Assembly (NCBI GenBank): GCA_947034895.1
Contig: OX344761.1
Coordinates: forward strand, 76,693,839 to 76,757,838
Direction of reading: 5' to 3'
DNA from: Rhytidiadelphus loreus
Lineage: Eukaryota; Streptophyta; Bryopsida; Hypnales; Hylocomiaceae
Length of the DNA stretch: 64,000 nt
Positions 1 through 11,362 of the stretch are shown one piece after another. Position 1 is the stretch's first letter; every line of letters begins with the position of its first letter. The position numbers were made by a program, and so were the translations under genes. A model generated the notes under the pieces. The model ran no database searches. It had not been told where the DNA came from and worked only from the letters and a program-made list of their open reading frames with translations.

Positions 1-1387
1 GAAATTCATGGAAAATACCCAGGCCACGGTAAAATCTCACTAAAAATTAGACTAACATCTTTTATGTTAATAACGCGCCTCGACAAATTTCATGATGTTC
101 CAATAGCGGGAAGCAGCCGAAACTGACAACATCCCCCCAATTAATAATTACGGCAGGATCTTTGCGGGGTTGACCGGCGTCCCGGGAGCGTACGAAGTCG
201 GAACGAAGACATCAAGGAGCCTTTTCTTACTCCCTAGAGCCTCCCCAACAACCCTAGCTAGTTACCCAAGCCAAAAGAGGTAAACCCCAAAAGTTAGGTT
301 TTTACCCTTTTAATTAGCTCCAGTTGGCACTAGTTTCCGATGGTTTTTTTGTGATAGAAATAGGGGTAGGGAGTCCCTTAGGCTAAAAATGGCATTCTGA
401 AGCCATTGGCGCAATCCATTTGCGATTCTGAGCTAAACTCCGAAAGTTAGAGGCTAGGACTAGCGTAAAACCCAAAATTAGGTGAAAATCTCAAACTTGG
501 ATGAAAATCCGGATGGATGAGGTTACTCGTCGAGGGGGGGAGTGGGCCCTTGGAAACCTATAAAAGGGGGCCCTTCTCTCTCCCAAAACACCCCCAATAC
601 TTGTTTTGGGTCCGTGGGTCCAAGTTATCTTGGAATTTTTGGCGTTTCAAGCCAAGAAACCTCTACGGTGTTTTCGGAGCACTTTTGGCTCCCTTTGTTG
701 TTCTATTTCAAGCTCTTTGAAGGTCCTTTGAGGTCCTTCCATCTTACCTTGTACTTGTTGCGAGTCAAGAGGGTTTCATTTGCTTTTTGTGCATCTTGTA
801 CTAATCCTAAAGTTACCCCCCACCGTACCTTGGCGATGCCGCTTTGGGGGGCCTTTAGTGTGTAAGGTGTTGTTTGGTTTATGCTTACTTTGTGGGTACG
901 GTTGCCTCGTGTGTACACCTTGACCATAGTCACCCCTTCCGTGTTGTTTGTGTGTGGACCCCACCGCCCGTGAGACGGCGAAGCTTTGAACTTACAACTT
1001 ACCCCAGTCTTAGAGTGTGTGTCAAAATAGGCCCAGACGGCAGAGCTTTGAACTTAAGGACATTGCAAGTCTTAGAGTTGGTGTCAAAACCAACCTTACG
1101 GCGAAGCTTTGACCTCCTACGTACTTTAGTTCCAAAGTTTAGTTTCCAAGACCTTCTTAGGAAAGCCCAAAGTTTAGCCCCCAAGACAAGTGTGTTTATT
1201 TTCCTTTTTTTTTGTGGTTGACAGGCCCCCGGGCCCAGTTAGAAGTAGAGAGGTCTTTTCCCTTTGCTTTGACAACAAAAACCCCATTCCTTTTAGGAAA
1301 GAAAGTCTAGTCCTAGGGAAGACCACCTCCAAGAAACAAAGTCAGCCAGCCCCCGTAACACCAGCCAGCACCTTCAAAACACCAGCC
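1..1387. other. No supported gene
   Basis: I see no convincing coding region here. The stretch has short AT- and G-rich tracts and repeated fragments around 970-1150 resembling 'GGCGAAGCTTTGAACTTA', which occurs in degenerate copies. Open frames present are short and overlap on both strands. Confidence 0.5.
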
Positions 1388-1795
1388 AGGGTCGCCGGGT
1401 ACTGGGGAGTCGGGACTAGGGCATCGGTATTGGGGAGTTGGGACTGGGTTCGCCGGGACTGGGGCTCCGGGTACTGGGGAGTCCAAGTACTGGGGAGTCA
1501 GGACTGGGGTGTTGGGACTGGGCGTCGGGACTTGGTTCGCCGGGACTGGGGCTCCGGGTACTGGGGAGTCCGGGTACTGGGGAGTCGGGACTGGGGCGTC
1601 GGGACTGGGGGGGGGGGTCGTTGTGGGAGGGGAGGTCGCTGTGGGAGGGGAGGTCGTTGTGGGAGGGGGGTCGCAGTGGGAGGGGAGGTCGCTGTGGGAG
1701 GGGAGGTCGCTGTGGGAGAGGGGGGGGTCCAGGGAGTCCAGGGTTTGGGAGAGGGGGGGGGTCCAGGGAGTCCAGGGCTTGGGAAAGGGGGTAGC
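1388..1795 (+). repeat. G-rich minisatellite (two unit types)
   Basis: The first part (about 1395-1605) repeats variants of TACTGGGGAGTCGGGACTGG with GTTCGCCGGG inserts. The second part (about 1615-1790) repeats GGGAGGGGAGGTCGCTGT and GGGGTCCAGGGAGTCCAG. The plus strand is almost free of C-rich tracts and has many GGG/GGGG runs, so quadruplex formation is possible. Long open frames on both strands are by-products of the repeat and are not annotated as genes. Confidence 0.9.
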
Positions 1796-2337
1796 CCAAA
1801 ACAAAACCCAGCCCATAACCGCAATTAAGGGGGGGGGAATGACTAAAAGTTGGGATTAGGAGAGACTTAGGAGGAAGCTAAGTCCCGTAAGGTCAACGAG
1901 AAAAAGGGGGAAGAAGGAATAGAGGTGACATCTCCACGGCCACACCTGCAAAACACGCACCTCTCACTCTCTCATCACCACCAAAACGACAAAACAAGAA
2001 TGGTAGGAGATTAGGAAGAGAGGTTGAAATAGGAGTGAGAAGGAGAGAAACGATCCATAGTCACTTCGATTAGAGTGCACGGGAATCCCCAAAGCTTTCC
2101 ACGGCCATTAGGAGGGAGATTAGAATGACGCAAAGATGACAACGTAAGAAGGGGGGTTGAATTTGCAAGGAGTTAGCGTCATAGCGTAAGACCCCCATTA
2201 AAGGGTTGGTGGGAATAGTACCAAGGCAAAAGAAAAGGGGGAGATAAGGAGGGGAGAGAATGCCGTAGGGTACTAGAGTGTAATAGTTTCCACAACTAAG
2301 CCGTAGGCATTTGACCACTTCAAAATACGTGTCCACT
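1796..2337. other. No supported gene
   Basis: Purine-rich sequence with no credible coding frame. It precedes a possible first exon at 2338. Confidence 0.4.
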
Positions 2338-2400
2338 ATGGAATACGAGCACGCGGCTGGAGGTATGGAGGAAAATGCCGCACATGCTAATGACGATCAG
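2338..2400 (+). CDS. Possible first coding exon of an unknown gene
   Basis: An ATG opens a 21-codon stretch (Met-Glu-Tyr-Glu-His-Ala-Ala...Asp-Asp-Gln) that runs exactly into GTAAGTCAG, a near-consensus plant 5' splice site, leaving phase 0. It could be the first exon of a gene whose later part is the EAR-motif frame near 3.5-4.1 kb. I could not find an acceptor that joins the two in phase, so the link is speculative. A chance ATG upstream of a chance donor is the alternative. Confidence 0.25.
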
Positions 2401-2699
2401 GTAAGTCAGTAAACTGATCCCCGGTGTTTTTTTCCCTTCTAATTTACGTTAGACTCTGTTAGGTAGTGATTAATTTTGATTAGCAAATAGGAATTAGGGG
2501 TGGGCCTTAAGTTTAGACATAGAAGTTTATCGATAGGACTAGAAGTATCCAAGCCCATTTCATACATAGAAGTTGACCATAAGAGCAACCAAATTAGGCT
2601 AGGGTAGGATAGGACTAGGAATTAGTAACCGTTAAGGTTAGAACTCAACCGAGAAGTGAACACTACATTAAGACAAAATAATCCAATTAGGAGCTAGGG

Positions 2700-3170
2700 T
2701 TAAATTAGCAAATCGGACATTGCCTTAGGTAATAAAAAATTTAGAGAAGAGATAAATTAGATTAGAAAGCTAAATTAGATTAGGAGATAGATTAAATTAG
2801 GAGACAAATTAGATAAAAGATAAATTAAATTAGAAGATTAAATTAGGAAAAAAGATAGATTAAATTAGGAAAAAAGATAGATTAAATTAGGAAAAAAGAT
2901 AAATTAAATTAGGAAAAAAGATAAATTAAATTAGGAAATTAAATTAGATAAAAGATAAATTAAATTAGAAGATTAAATTAGGAGATAAATCAGATAGATT
3001 AAATTAGAAGATTAAATTAGAGAAAAGATAAATTAAATTAGGAAATTAAATTAGGAAAAAAGATAAATTAAATTAGGAAATTAAATTAGGAAAAAAGATA
3101 AATTAAATTAAGAAATTAAATTAGGAAAAAAGGATAAATTAAATTAGGGAAAAAGATAACTTAGATTAGG
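2700..3170. repeat. AT-rich degenerate minisatellite
   Basis: Repeated variants of AAATTAGGAAAAAAGATAAATT and AGATAAATTAAATTAGGAAATT in head-to-tail order, unit about 20-25 bp with variable spacing. There is no coding potential. Confidence 0.85.
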
Positions 3171-3499
3171 AAAAGACCCAATTAACTCAGGAAACCATGG
3201 AAGGGACTTAGGTAATCCCTCCCCAGTCTTAAGAAAGGTCAATTAGCCTCAGATTCCCATAGATTAGGATAGATTCGGTGGTAGTTCGCATAGGCTGCCG
3301 TTAGGGGACGGTTAGCCCGAACTATTCCCTCGCCAATTGGGGGCAACTCCATTGTCACCTGCGGAAACTAGGAACTTAGTAAAGAAGATCCATTGCTTGG
3401 AAGGCACAATGGACCGACGCTTAGTCATCCATTAGGTTAGAATTTAGTTAACCCCTAGAACCTGGTTGTGTCCGATTAATTACCAAGGGTGGGTAATTA

Positions 3500-4075
3500 A
3501 GCGCCCACACACATCCAGCGCTAGTTCCTTGCAAGCGCACAAAGGCTGCTAGGAAAACTAGAAGAACACTGTCCGCAGGCCTAATTGAACTTGACCTCAA
3601 TGTTGTCCCAAGCGATGCCGGAAATGAGAACACGCACAGTAAGGCAATCCAGGCGAAGCCTCTTCAATCTTCTACAATATCGGACAGAACATTGTGCGCA
3701 GGTCTTCTTGAACTTGACCTCAATGCACTCCCTGTGCACTCCCCAACGGAGATCATGTCAATTGGCCAAAATGTTTCTGGCACGGGATCATGCATGTCGT
3801 CTTCTACTGCTGGGGAAAATGCTGCTTTCGTCAACCACACTAAGACACATCATAACATGGTTGCACCACGTCACGGCACCAGCGACACGAGTGCTGGCGC
3901 AATCAGAAAGTCCACGTTGCCCCATCAGGTTCAGGCAGCACGCGATTGCGGTTTAGGGGCGGACCCTAATGTTGTCGGTTTAGGTACCTCCGATCCAATC
4001 AATACTCCACTAGTGTCCTTCCAAGCGAATCCGAGTCCTGCTCCAGAGGGGGCCTCTCAAGGTTGTCTTGTCTGA
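3500..4075 (+). CDS. EAR-motif protein, C-terminal coding segment
   Basis: The frame is open from about 3500 to a TGA at 4073-4075 (about 191 residues) but has no in-frame ATG near its 5' end, so it is probably a terminal exon or a gene remnant. It starts with a basic stretch (CKRTKAARKTRR, nuclear-localisation-like). Two copies of an EAR repressor motif follow, about 41 residues apart: GLIELDLNVVP and GLLELDLNALP. Both satisfy LxLxL-like and DLNxxP consensus forms, which in plants recruit TOPLESS/SAP18 corepressors. The two motifs lie in a duplicated DNA unit of about 39 bp (about 3563-3602 and 3687-3726). The rest is Ser/Thr-rich and looks disordered. No DNA-binding domain is visible in the window, so the call as a transcriptional repressor part rests on the motifs alone. 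Confidence 0.4.
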   Translation, partial: SAHTHPALVPCKRTKAARKTRRTLSAGLIELDLNVVPSDAGNENTHSKAIQAKPLQSSTISDRTLCAGLLELDLNALPVHSPTEIMSIGQNVSGTGSCMSSSTAGENAAFVNHTKTHHNMVAPRHGTSDTSAGAIRKSTLPHQVQAARDCGLGADPNVVGLGTSDPINTPLVSFQANPSPAPEGASQGCLV

Positions 4076-4228
4076 CATATTTTTGGGTTTAGGCGTCGTG
4101 TATGACGTCTGACGTCGCGTGTCGCGTGTCACGAAGTGTCGAGTTTACTTGACATCGCGTCGCGGAGGGGTAAAAAATTTTACCCCATGGTAAATAGATT
4201 TTGCCTATGTGGCAGGGCTTCAGAACTG

Positions 4229-4455
4229 ACGTGGATAGCCAGCGTGGGCGACTGCGGGTGTGGGCGCGTGCAGGTCTGCCTTGGGCGACTTCGGGTGGAA
4301 AAATTGAGGCGACTACGGGTGAAGGGGCGACTGCGGGTCTGGGGCGCTAGGGCGACTTCGGGTGAAGGGGCGACTGCGGCTTCGGGTACTGAGGGCGACC
4401 GCGGGTCCGACAGGTAGGGGCGACTGTGGGTTACAGGGCGACTGCGGGTCGGAGC
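4229..4455 (+). repeat. GCGACTGCGGGT minisatellite array 1
   Basis: About ten degenerate copies of GGGCGACTGCGGGT, with variants GCGACTTCGGGT and GCGACCGCGGGT, separated by short spacers. It is the same motif family as the arrays at 8.6, 11.2, 14.1-14.8, 15.4-15.8, 19.4-19.7 and 25.8-26.1 kb. No gene start lies next to this copy on the minus strand. Confidence 0.85.
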
Positions 4456-4996
4456 AGCAGACAACGACCGCAGGTTCAGTTTAGGATTTGAGTTTGGCAT
4501 ATTCAGTCTTTGAAGTAACACGTCACATAGGTGTTTTATAAGCGCAGAATTAGGTGCTACGTTATATTGGGGTTTACAATTTACAAGTGCAAATAATAGA
4601 GCCCATGAAATGTAAATTGGACAAACTTCTCTAATCCCAAAAATTCACCCAGTATAAGGCCACAATAATAATGTCAACAACGATTATATTAATTAGTCAT
4701 CGATATTGCTTTGAGGCGGACTTCAAATGTAGCCATACTTGCATTGCACTTTTATAACCACGTTGCAGTCATCACCTAACTACCTACCAATTAGAACTCA
4801 ACATATATTTTAAAACCGGTAATCTGTCCCTCACTCTAATATGCTCATATGCTTGATGAAGCATTACAAAATCCTTACACATCAGGATGAAGGCTCAAAG
4901 CTTGAACTACAAAGTTTTGCTACCTAACATATGAGCTAAAACCTTATAACTATAATTATAACTATAACTATAATTATTGTCTACTTCTCTAGTACT
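4456..4996. other. No supported gene; short TATAAC repeat
   Basis: AT-rich sequence following the array and downstream of the hAT gene. A short (TATAAC/TATAAT)n run lies near 4945-4978. Nothing else is recognised. Confidence 0.5.
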
Positions 4997-7900
4997 CTAG
5001 TCACCAGGCGTGAATGTGGAATCGCTCGGCACCTCATCAGCATTAGGGTCTGTATCTTTGTAAGACTCTTCGTTGCTCCTGTTGTCGCCCGAGCTTTCGA
5101 TTTCATCATCTTCCCTTGTTACTACTTCGATTTGTACCTCACGCTCTACCTCTGAGTTCAGATTTCGAACTTCTGTATCTACACCACTGAACCCTTCAGT
5201 TTGCACAAGTCGTTTCGTGAGCCTCAACGCATCCGTAGTTCCATCCATGTTGGATGCAGGGTGTCGCCCTCCTCTACTTGATTGTCCAACATTCTGGGTG
5301 GAACATCCCGCTCCAATGGTACACCGTTGGACAATTTGAGTGGGTCGTTTAGGATTTCGAGGTTCCCTCTCGTCAACCCTCCTAATACGCCTTTTCTGGC
5401 CTCTATTGTTGCGCCCCTGGATTCCTAATGATGATTCGCCAGGGCCAGACACGGATGAAGGTTGAGTGGGTTGTGGAGCTGAGCCGTGAACCTCTTCATC
5501 AATCGTCCGTAGAGCACCTCCACGCACCGATGGCCTTGTTGGAAGGGTTGGGATAGACCTCCTCACTGTTGCCACATTTGTAGTCGTCTCTGGATTCAAC
5601 GGCACATTCCGACTTCAATTCATAACATATGCCAATGGCACATCATCATCATCATCTGTAGTAACAGTTGTTCCGAGGGTAGATGCGTTCAATACAACGG
5701 GATTTGGTATTCCCTCGTGTACAACTTCATTGACTTCGATGGCCTCTTCTTCATGTTCGCTTCTCATTGGAACTTGTACACTACTTCTTAAATTGCGGGC
5801 CATATTTGGAGGCGAACTAGTTGATATTGGAGATCTAGCTTCTTCCTCTACGGGTGCCATGGGAATAGGTACGCCTTCGTCGTTGTTGTCGGGGGTGCTT
5901 TCCCTCCTCAGTGATGCATGTGCCGGCGAAATTGCATCCATATTGTGCACAACGTTCTGCGGTGGACTGCGTACAAGTGAATTTCCCGGAGAAACATATC
6001 CATCGTCACTAAAATCAAATGTATTCCCGTATATTGGTCATGGAGGACTATGTGGCGGCCTAACCATTGCATTCCAAGGATTGTTGTGCAACCGATCCTC
6101 TTCATCCCTGCGGTTCTCGCGTTCTCTCATAAAATCTGGAACAACGTCGTCTTCTTCCCCTGAAGACAAAGGCCCATCACGCTCGTCCTCATCGTCTCCA
6201 TCTGCAAGCATCTGGTCGTAAAAAATGGCTGGGTTGTGTCCATGTTTTTGACGTTCAAGTTTGCTGTTCGCGTAGATATACACCAATGTCTCTGCCTTTG
6301 TCGTGGCCAAGCGGTTTCGCACTTTATTGTGCACAAAGGAATACATGCTCCAATTCCTTTCACACGAAGATGCAGAGCACGTCAAACCGAGAATTCGCTT
6401 TGCAATTTTTGGAAGAGCATTGCCCCCCACACGATTCCACCATTGATGAGGCAATAATTGACATTCAATGATATCGGGAGCCTCATGTAAAGGATCGAAT
6501 GCACCTGTCTTCTCTTCAAATTGAGTTAGCTCCTGCATTGCTTCCACCACTGACACGTTCAATGGTACGCTCAGTTTTCGTATGACTCGATTCAAAGCTC
6601 CCTTCGCGTAGCCATTGTTATGAATAGCCTCCACGTCACTCAAGTATGGATTTAGTAGTGCCCCCGCATAGTGTAGGTCAGTAATCATCAACTTCCAGCG
6701 AGCATCAAATTGTTTCTCATATCGTGTTGCCACCACTGGATCAAGGAAAAATGGAGCATTCTTGAGAGAATAAATGTGCTCCTTCAAGGCTGTCATCATT
6801 ACTAAAGCTTTCGGCATTGCCGGGACTTTTCCATCAAAATGACGAAGACAAAGCAGCACGGGCTCTACCATATGGAGGAAATTGTCGCACTGAACCCAGA
6901 ACTCTTCTGAACGGATATCTTGCCTTGCAAGTTTGGCCTTGCCCATAATGAAATGTCCATTTCTGCGGTTTTGCAAACTCAACTCGAACGTCATGTATGT
7001 CTCATCCAGTGTCACGTTGTGCACTGCTTGCTTGCAGTCTACCAAACGATCAATCATCAAGAAATTTGTGGCAAAACGTGTTTTGCTTGGAAGTCTCAAC
7101 ACTTTGTTTGGTGAAAATCTCCGAAACAACGCCAAAGTATGTTGATATTTCTTGATGAACTTCACAATTAATGAAGCCTTTTTTACCAACTCCTTTACTC
7201 TCTGATCCTTTCCCCAGTCTTCTAAGAGTAAGTCCAAAATGTGTGCCGCACAACCCTGCCTATAAATGTGAGGGTACCTTTCTTCCAACCTTGCCATCGC
7301 CCCCGTCATGACTGCAGCATTGTCCGTACACAATTGCACAACGTTGGTAGGCCCAACTTCCTCAATGTATCGTGCCATCGTCTCAGTCGTGTAAGATATA
7401 TCCTTCTTCTCCCCAGTACTATCCACTGATCCCCAAAAGACATCCCCGGCGGGACACACCAACATCATATTTAATAACGGCCGCGAATTAGTATCGGACC
7501 AACCATCTGAACAAATTGTCGTTCCATACTGACTTATTGAAACCCTCGTCCGCTCCGAGACCATGACTTCAACCGATGCCTTCTTAACATCTATCATTTT
7601 CGTGCGAATCGCATTATACGGTGGCGGTTGGTACACGAATCCAGCTGCTGCAGTTTGTTTAACAGCATTCACGAAGGCCGGGTGGCGCACAACATTAAAT
7701 GAAATGTTCGCCTCGTAAAAGAAAGAAGCCCACAACCTATCCAACTCTTGTATGCGGCCCGTCTGTAATGATTCATCCATGCTTCTTTGCCGAGAAACAG
7801 ATGGCATGTTCCTCCTTCTCTCAAGCGTTGTTCCAGTAGAATCTACTGAATCAGGCGTAGGATTTGGTCTTGCATTTGATTCAAAGGGATTGAGAGACCC

Positions 7901-8239
7901 TTCTTCTTCGACATCCAACGCAGGTGCGACAATAGACTCTGCAACATTAACTGGTGCATCATGTCTAGCCGGTGCATCATACATCTCTTTGTAACTCATA
8001 GACCTTGGAACTTGCCCCTCGCCAGTCCGAAACTTTTCTCGTACAATTCTAGGGATCTCCTTACAACGCTCCGATGTAGTCGAGCCACCATAGCCAAAGT
8101 GAATCAATGCTCTTTTTCGTACAAATGCTTTGCTCCACCCACAAAACACGCATTTTCGAGCATGGGGGGAATTATCAATTGGGGTACACGGTACTAGCCA
8201 AGGGTCCCAATCCTTTGTGGACCTCCGCGTATCATTCAT
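4997..8239 (-). pseudogene. hAT-superfamily transposase (BED-like finger, DUF659, hAT dimer), interrupted by two in-frame TGA codons
   Basis: ATG at 8239 opens 733 codons. An N-terminal zinc-finger-like C30-x2-C33...H47...C59 pattern resembles BED fingers. The DUF659/RNase H-like core carries TICSDGWSD (Asp245), VQLCTDNAAV (Asp306) and CAAH at 330-333. The C-terminal hAT dimerisation region has CERNWS (Glu627) followed by NKVRNRL. These fit the D-D-E triad of hAT transposases. The TGA at 6038-6040 ends this frame, but the same frame continues as an acidic, Ser/Thr-rich tail through a second TGA at 5615-5617 to a stop at 4997. The total is about 1,081 codons. The core is complete, so a 733-aa protein could still fold; the shared frame of the tail argues that the stops are recent lesions or are read through. 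I did not identify terminal inverted repeats or an 8-bp target duplication. A GCGACTGCGGGT array lies 345 bp upstream of the ATG. Confidence 0.85.
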
Positions 8240-8583
8240 GGTCCCCCCCCCCTCCCAACACCTTGTCCAGCCATGTAGTAGATCAACACTGGGTCTTCAA
8301 AGAAAATGACTACAATAATCACACTAATACTATGGAAGATGTAATGACAAAGCAACCCGCTTAGAGTGGTCTTGTAAACCCTTCTAAACACGGTTGTTGC
8401 CCTCCGAAGAAGTTAAACGTCCGCATGAAGCCTCTTTCGAAGGTCCAAGACAAGAGTTTTATCAACGGAGCCAAGGTGATAAAACAAGGGGTACCCCTAG
8501 AACTTTATACAAGAAAACTCCTTGGACTCGCGGTCGCCCCATGAGAGAATGCGGGTCCAAAAACCTAAAATCAGTCAGGTGAT

Positions 8584-8725
8584 GGGCGACTGCGGGTCCA
8601 GTAATGGGCGACTGCGGGTCCAGAAACAAGCGACTGCGGGTCAGGAATGGGCGACTGCGGGTCCAGTAATGGGCGACTGCGGGTCCAGAAACAGGCGACT
8701 GCGGGTCCAGGAACGGGCGACTGCC
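8584..8725 (+). repeat. GCGACTGCGGGTCCAG array 2 (upstream of hAT gene)
   Basis: Seven or eight tandem copies, 18-20 bp each, of GCGACTGCGGGTCCAG(T/A)A. In the direction of the hAT gene it reads ACCCGCAGTCGC. Confidence 0.9.
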
Positions 8726-9202
8726 ATTTGTTTGGATAATTCTTGCATCCCCTGGGGTAATTTGGGGCCTATAATTGAAACTATGAATTCAGAATTTCCA
8801 CTAAAAAAATAAGCCTTGAAAATAAAAAATTCTAGTGTTTGCCCTGGAGTGGCAATGAGTAGGTCAATTCACCCTAGCCGTGACAATTGCTCTGAACTTC
8901 AATAACAAGTTCTTTTCCAATCCGGCAAGTTTTTAATTTTCCTTTTTTTCTTAATTCTCTTTTAATTCCGAAAGTCCGAACTCCCAAGGTCATTTTCCTG
9001 CCAAAATTCCTAGAATATTCAAGTATTCACAACATTGCAAACATAAATAACCAAAAATTCATATCTATATTTATGTACTCTTGTCAAGGAACTACATAGA
9101 ATTCAATGTGCTTGCATTAAAATGTTCAAAATGGATAATATCCTTTTATATGTACATAAGATGGAATATACATAGTCCTCAAAAATGTGCTAAAAATGAA
9201 AA
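8726..9202. other. No supported gene
   Basis: AT-rich spacer between the array and the 3' end of the next minus-strand gene. Nothing recognised. Confidence 0.5.
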
Positions 9203-10810
9203 TCATTCAACATCCATTTTGGCCTTTTCTTTGCGGTCATGAGCCTCACGTTCCATCTCATACAAGACTTTCCTACCTTCCAACTGCAAATTCCTAAGGT
9301 ATCGGTCATCCTTCCTCAACTTCTTTTCCAACCAAAATTGCTTGTATGATTTTTGGAACTTCAAAAGCGCCTTCAGTGCATCCCGATGTTCTTCCAATTT
9401 TGGATCCAATGACAAAGAAACCCCAAGCTTCTTTTTCAAGTCAACTACTTCCGTAAGAGACAATGCTTGTTTAGTAGCCACGTCTTTCCAACCACACATT
9501 TCTGCAACACGGTCAAGGGGGGCTTTGTCCTTTAATGCTTTCAAGGAATTTAATCTTGATCGTGCTTCTTCCACCCCTCGCTTCTCCAAGTCTATCTGAT
9601 CTTCCTCCAGCTTGCATGCTTCCATAATTTTGGCAAGCCGTGATTTCGCAAACTCATTGCTAGAAAAACTAGATCCTCCAGCATGCCGAGAAGAGAATCT
9701 AAGGTAAAATGCTTCCAAGTCTAAAATCTTTGTTATTTGCGTTGACAAAAGAACTTGCCGACTTTCAAGTTCAGCACGTAAGCTATTTACAATATCTCCA
9801 CTCAAAGTTTGCGTTTCTTGATTGCGAAGCTTCTCACATTCTAGATGCTTTTCATCCAACTCATTTAGAAGCTTCTTGAGTTGAGCTTTGTAAACAACTT
9901 TGGTGTCCAACATTACTGTGTCAGGGACAGTTCCATCTTCAACAAATTCCTCACTTCGGTATATGTCATCAACACAATCCAATTGGAACAAAGAAGGCTT
10001 CACATCTTCTTCTGTTTCCATCTCTGTCCAAAAAACATCATCTTCTGCTTCTTGCATGCATGCAAGCACATACTGCAAAACTTCGTCTTCTTCAGTGCGA
10101 GGGACTGTAATCGGATTCACCATAGCAAGAGGCAAAATATCAAGATTTTGTGGTTGCCTAGCTGGTTCACCCTCTTCTTCCATTCTCGGGGGAGGTAAAT
10201 TTTGTGAAGTAGAAGCCACCATCGCCATGTTTTGGGGTTGCATTGGAGGGTCTTCACCAAGGTTGTCTTCCTCTCCCGAAGATGAATCAGATGACGTCCA
10301 ATGAAACTGCTCATCGGGCACTCCTTCCTTCAAGTTTTTCTTCTAGCCTAGCCCTTCACGTGGATTGGCAGATAGAGCCGCCCTTGGGATGCCTTTTGTC
10401 GGTGGAAGGCGAGCATGCTTCACTCCCTTGATTGAACTCCAATCCACGCTTCGAAACAAAATGAGTTCCGCATACACCATTGCACATATGTAATACGGGA
10501 CTTCGCTCCTGGGCACTGAATATGTGCCATACAAGTATCGATAAATTTCGATACAACGTTGCACAAATGCATCATTACGGCATGGATGCAAATTGGCCGT
10601 ATTGTTGCGCTGATTCGTGTAGTGCCAATGATAGGGGAATAATTTGTCGATGTGGCACCACCCCACGAAGGACTTACAAGTCTTGGCGGTCCAGTGGCCC
10701 GTAATTCGATCCCAACCTCGGTAGGCCACACACGCTGGGTCCAAAAGGATGCGTCGTTGCCTAGGGTGCATGGCTCCTTTTGCCTTGGTCTTCTTCTTGT
10801 GGTCCGCCAT
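9203..10810 (-). pseudogene. WCHI-family coiled-coil protein A, one in-frame TAG
   Basis: ATG at 10810 is followed by a basic start, then the domain shared with the genes at 20004 and 25668. It includes GWCHIDKLFP (from about residue 50), N-TANL, a C...F-RC-E stretch, VYAEL and SVDW (about 121-124). A TAG at 10343-10345 (codon 156) interrupts the frame. The next in-frame stretch begins KKNLKEGVPDEQFHW and matches the linker of the 20004 paralogue (DDQVQWSSTSSSDE) at the equivalent place, so both halves belong to one gene. The C-terminal part is acidic and then strongly coiled-coil (heptad-rich Leu/Glu/Lys), about 535 residues in all. Function unknown. A four-copy telo-box repeat, a conserved leader and a GCGACTGCGGGT array lie upstream. 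A retained intron carrying the TAG is the alternative to a nonsense mutation, but the frame is the same on both sides. Confidence 0.7.
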
Positions 10811-10848
10811 TGGAGATGCTCTTGAGATTTGGGGCAAGGAATCTAAAC

Positions 10849-10985
10849 TTAACCCTAAACCGCAAAGTATTATCTAGCTAAAGTTAACCCTAAACCGCAA
10901 AGTATTATCTAGCTAAAGTTAACCCTAAACCGCAAAGTATTATCTAGCTAAAGTTAACCCTAAACCGCAAAGTATTATCTAGCGA
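10849..10985 (-). repeat. 35-bp tandem repeat x4 with telo-box (AACCCTAAACC)
   Basis: Four head-to-tail copies of a 35-bp unit starting TTAACCCTAAACCGCAAAG, at 10849, 10884, 10919 and 10954, the last one cut short. Copies are essentially identical. It begins 39 bp upstream of the ATG of WCHI gene A, so it lies in its 5' UTR or core promoter. A single related copy (AACCCTAAACCGCATAGTA) is found at about 19950, upstream of paralogue B. AAACCCTAA telo-boxes are known plant promoter elements. Confidence 0.9.
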
Positions 10986-11034
10986 TTAGTGAGTAATGGA
11001 GTAAAATCAAGAACATGAGCCACATGTAAGTGAA

Positions 11035-11105
11035 ACTCAAAACCCAAGCTCCCGGGCACGCAATCAGCCACTGTAAAGTAGGTGAAAGGCAGTACGCAGC
11101 AAGAA
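11035..11105 (-). promoter_or_regulatory. Conserved leader/promoter block of WCHI gene A
   Basis: Read on the minus strand this block contains TGCCTTTCACCTAC, then GTGGCTGATTGCGTGC, then GGGTTTTGAG. It aligns with blocks at 15868-15955 (kinase) and 19741-19830 (WCHI gene B) in order and orientation. It is likely to be promoter or 5' UTR. Confidence 0.6.
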
Positions 11106-11156
11106 GGGAAAGTGGCGAAGTCGGGTGGGGAGACAACTAATTAACCCGCAATCGCC

Positions 11157-11362
11157 CTGGGGCGAGTGCGGGAAGGGGCGCGTGCAGGTCTGAGAGCGAC
11201 CGCAAGTAGGGCGACTGCGGGTCTAAGGGGCCGACTGCAAAGGCGACTGCGGGTAGGGCGACTGCGGATCTGGGGCTACTGGGGATGGGCGACCACGTGT
11301 GGGGCACCACAGAGTAATTTCTGGACCCCTACAGTGGGGCGACTGCGGGTACAGGGCGGGAT
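11157..11362 (+). repeat. GCGACTGCGGGT array 3 (upstream of WCHI gene A)
   Basis: Degenerate copies of GGGCGACTGCGGGT with longer spacers. It reads ACCCGCAGTCGC in the direction of gene A. Confidence 0.85.

Noticed and set aside
1190..1859. Long open frames on both strands (up to 212 codons)
   Set aside because: They are products of the G-rich minisatellite; composition is Gly/Pro/Arg-only and both strands are open.
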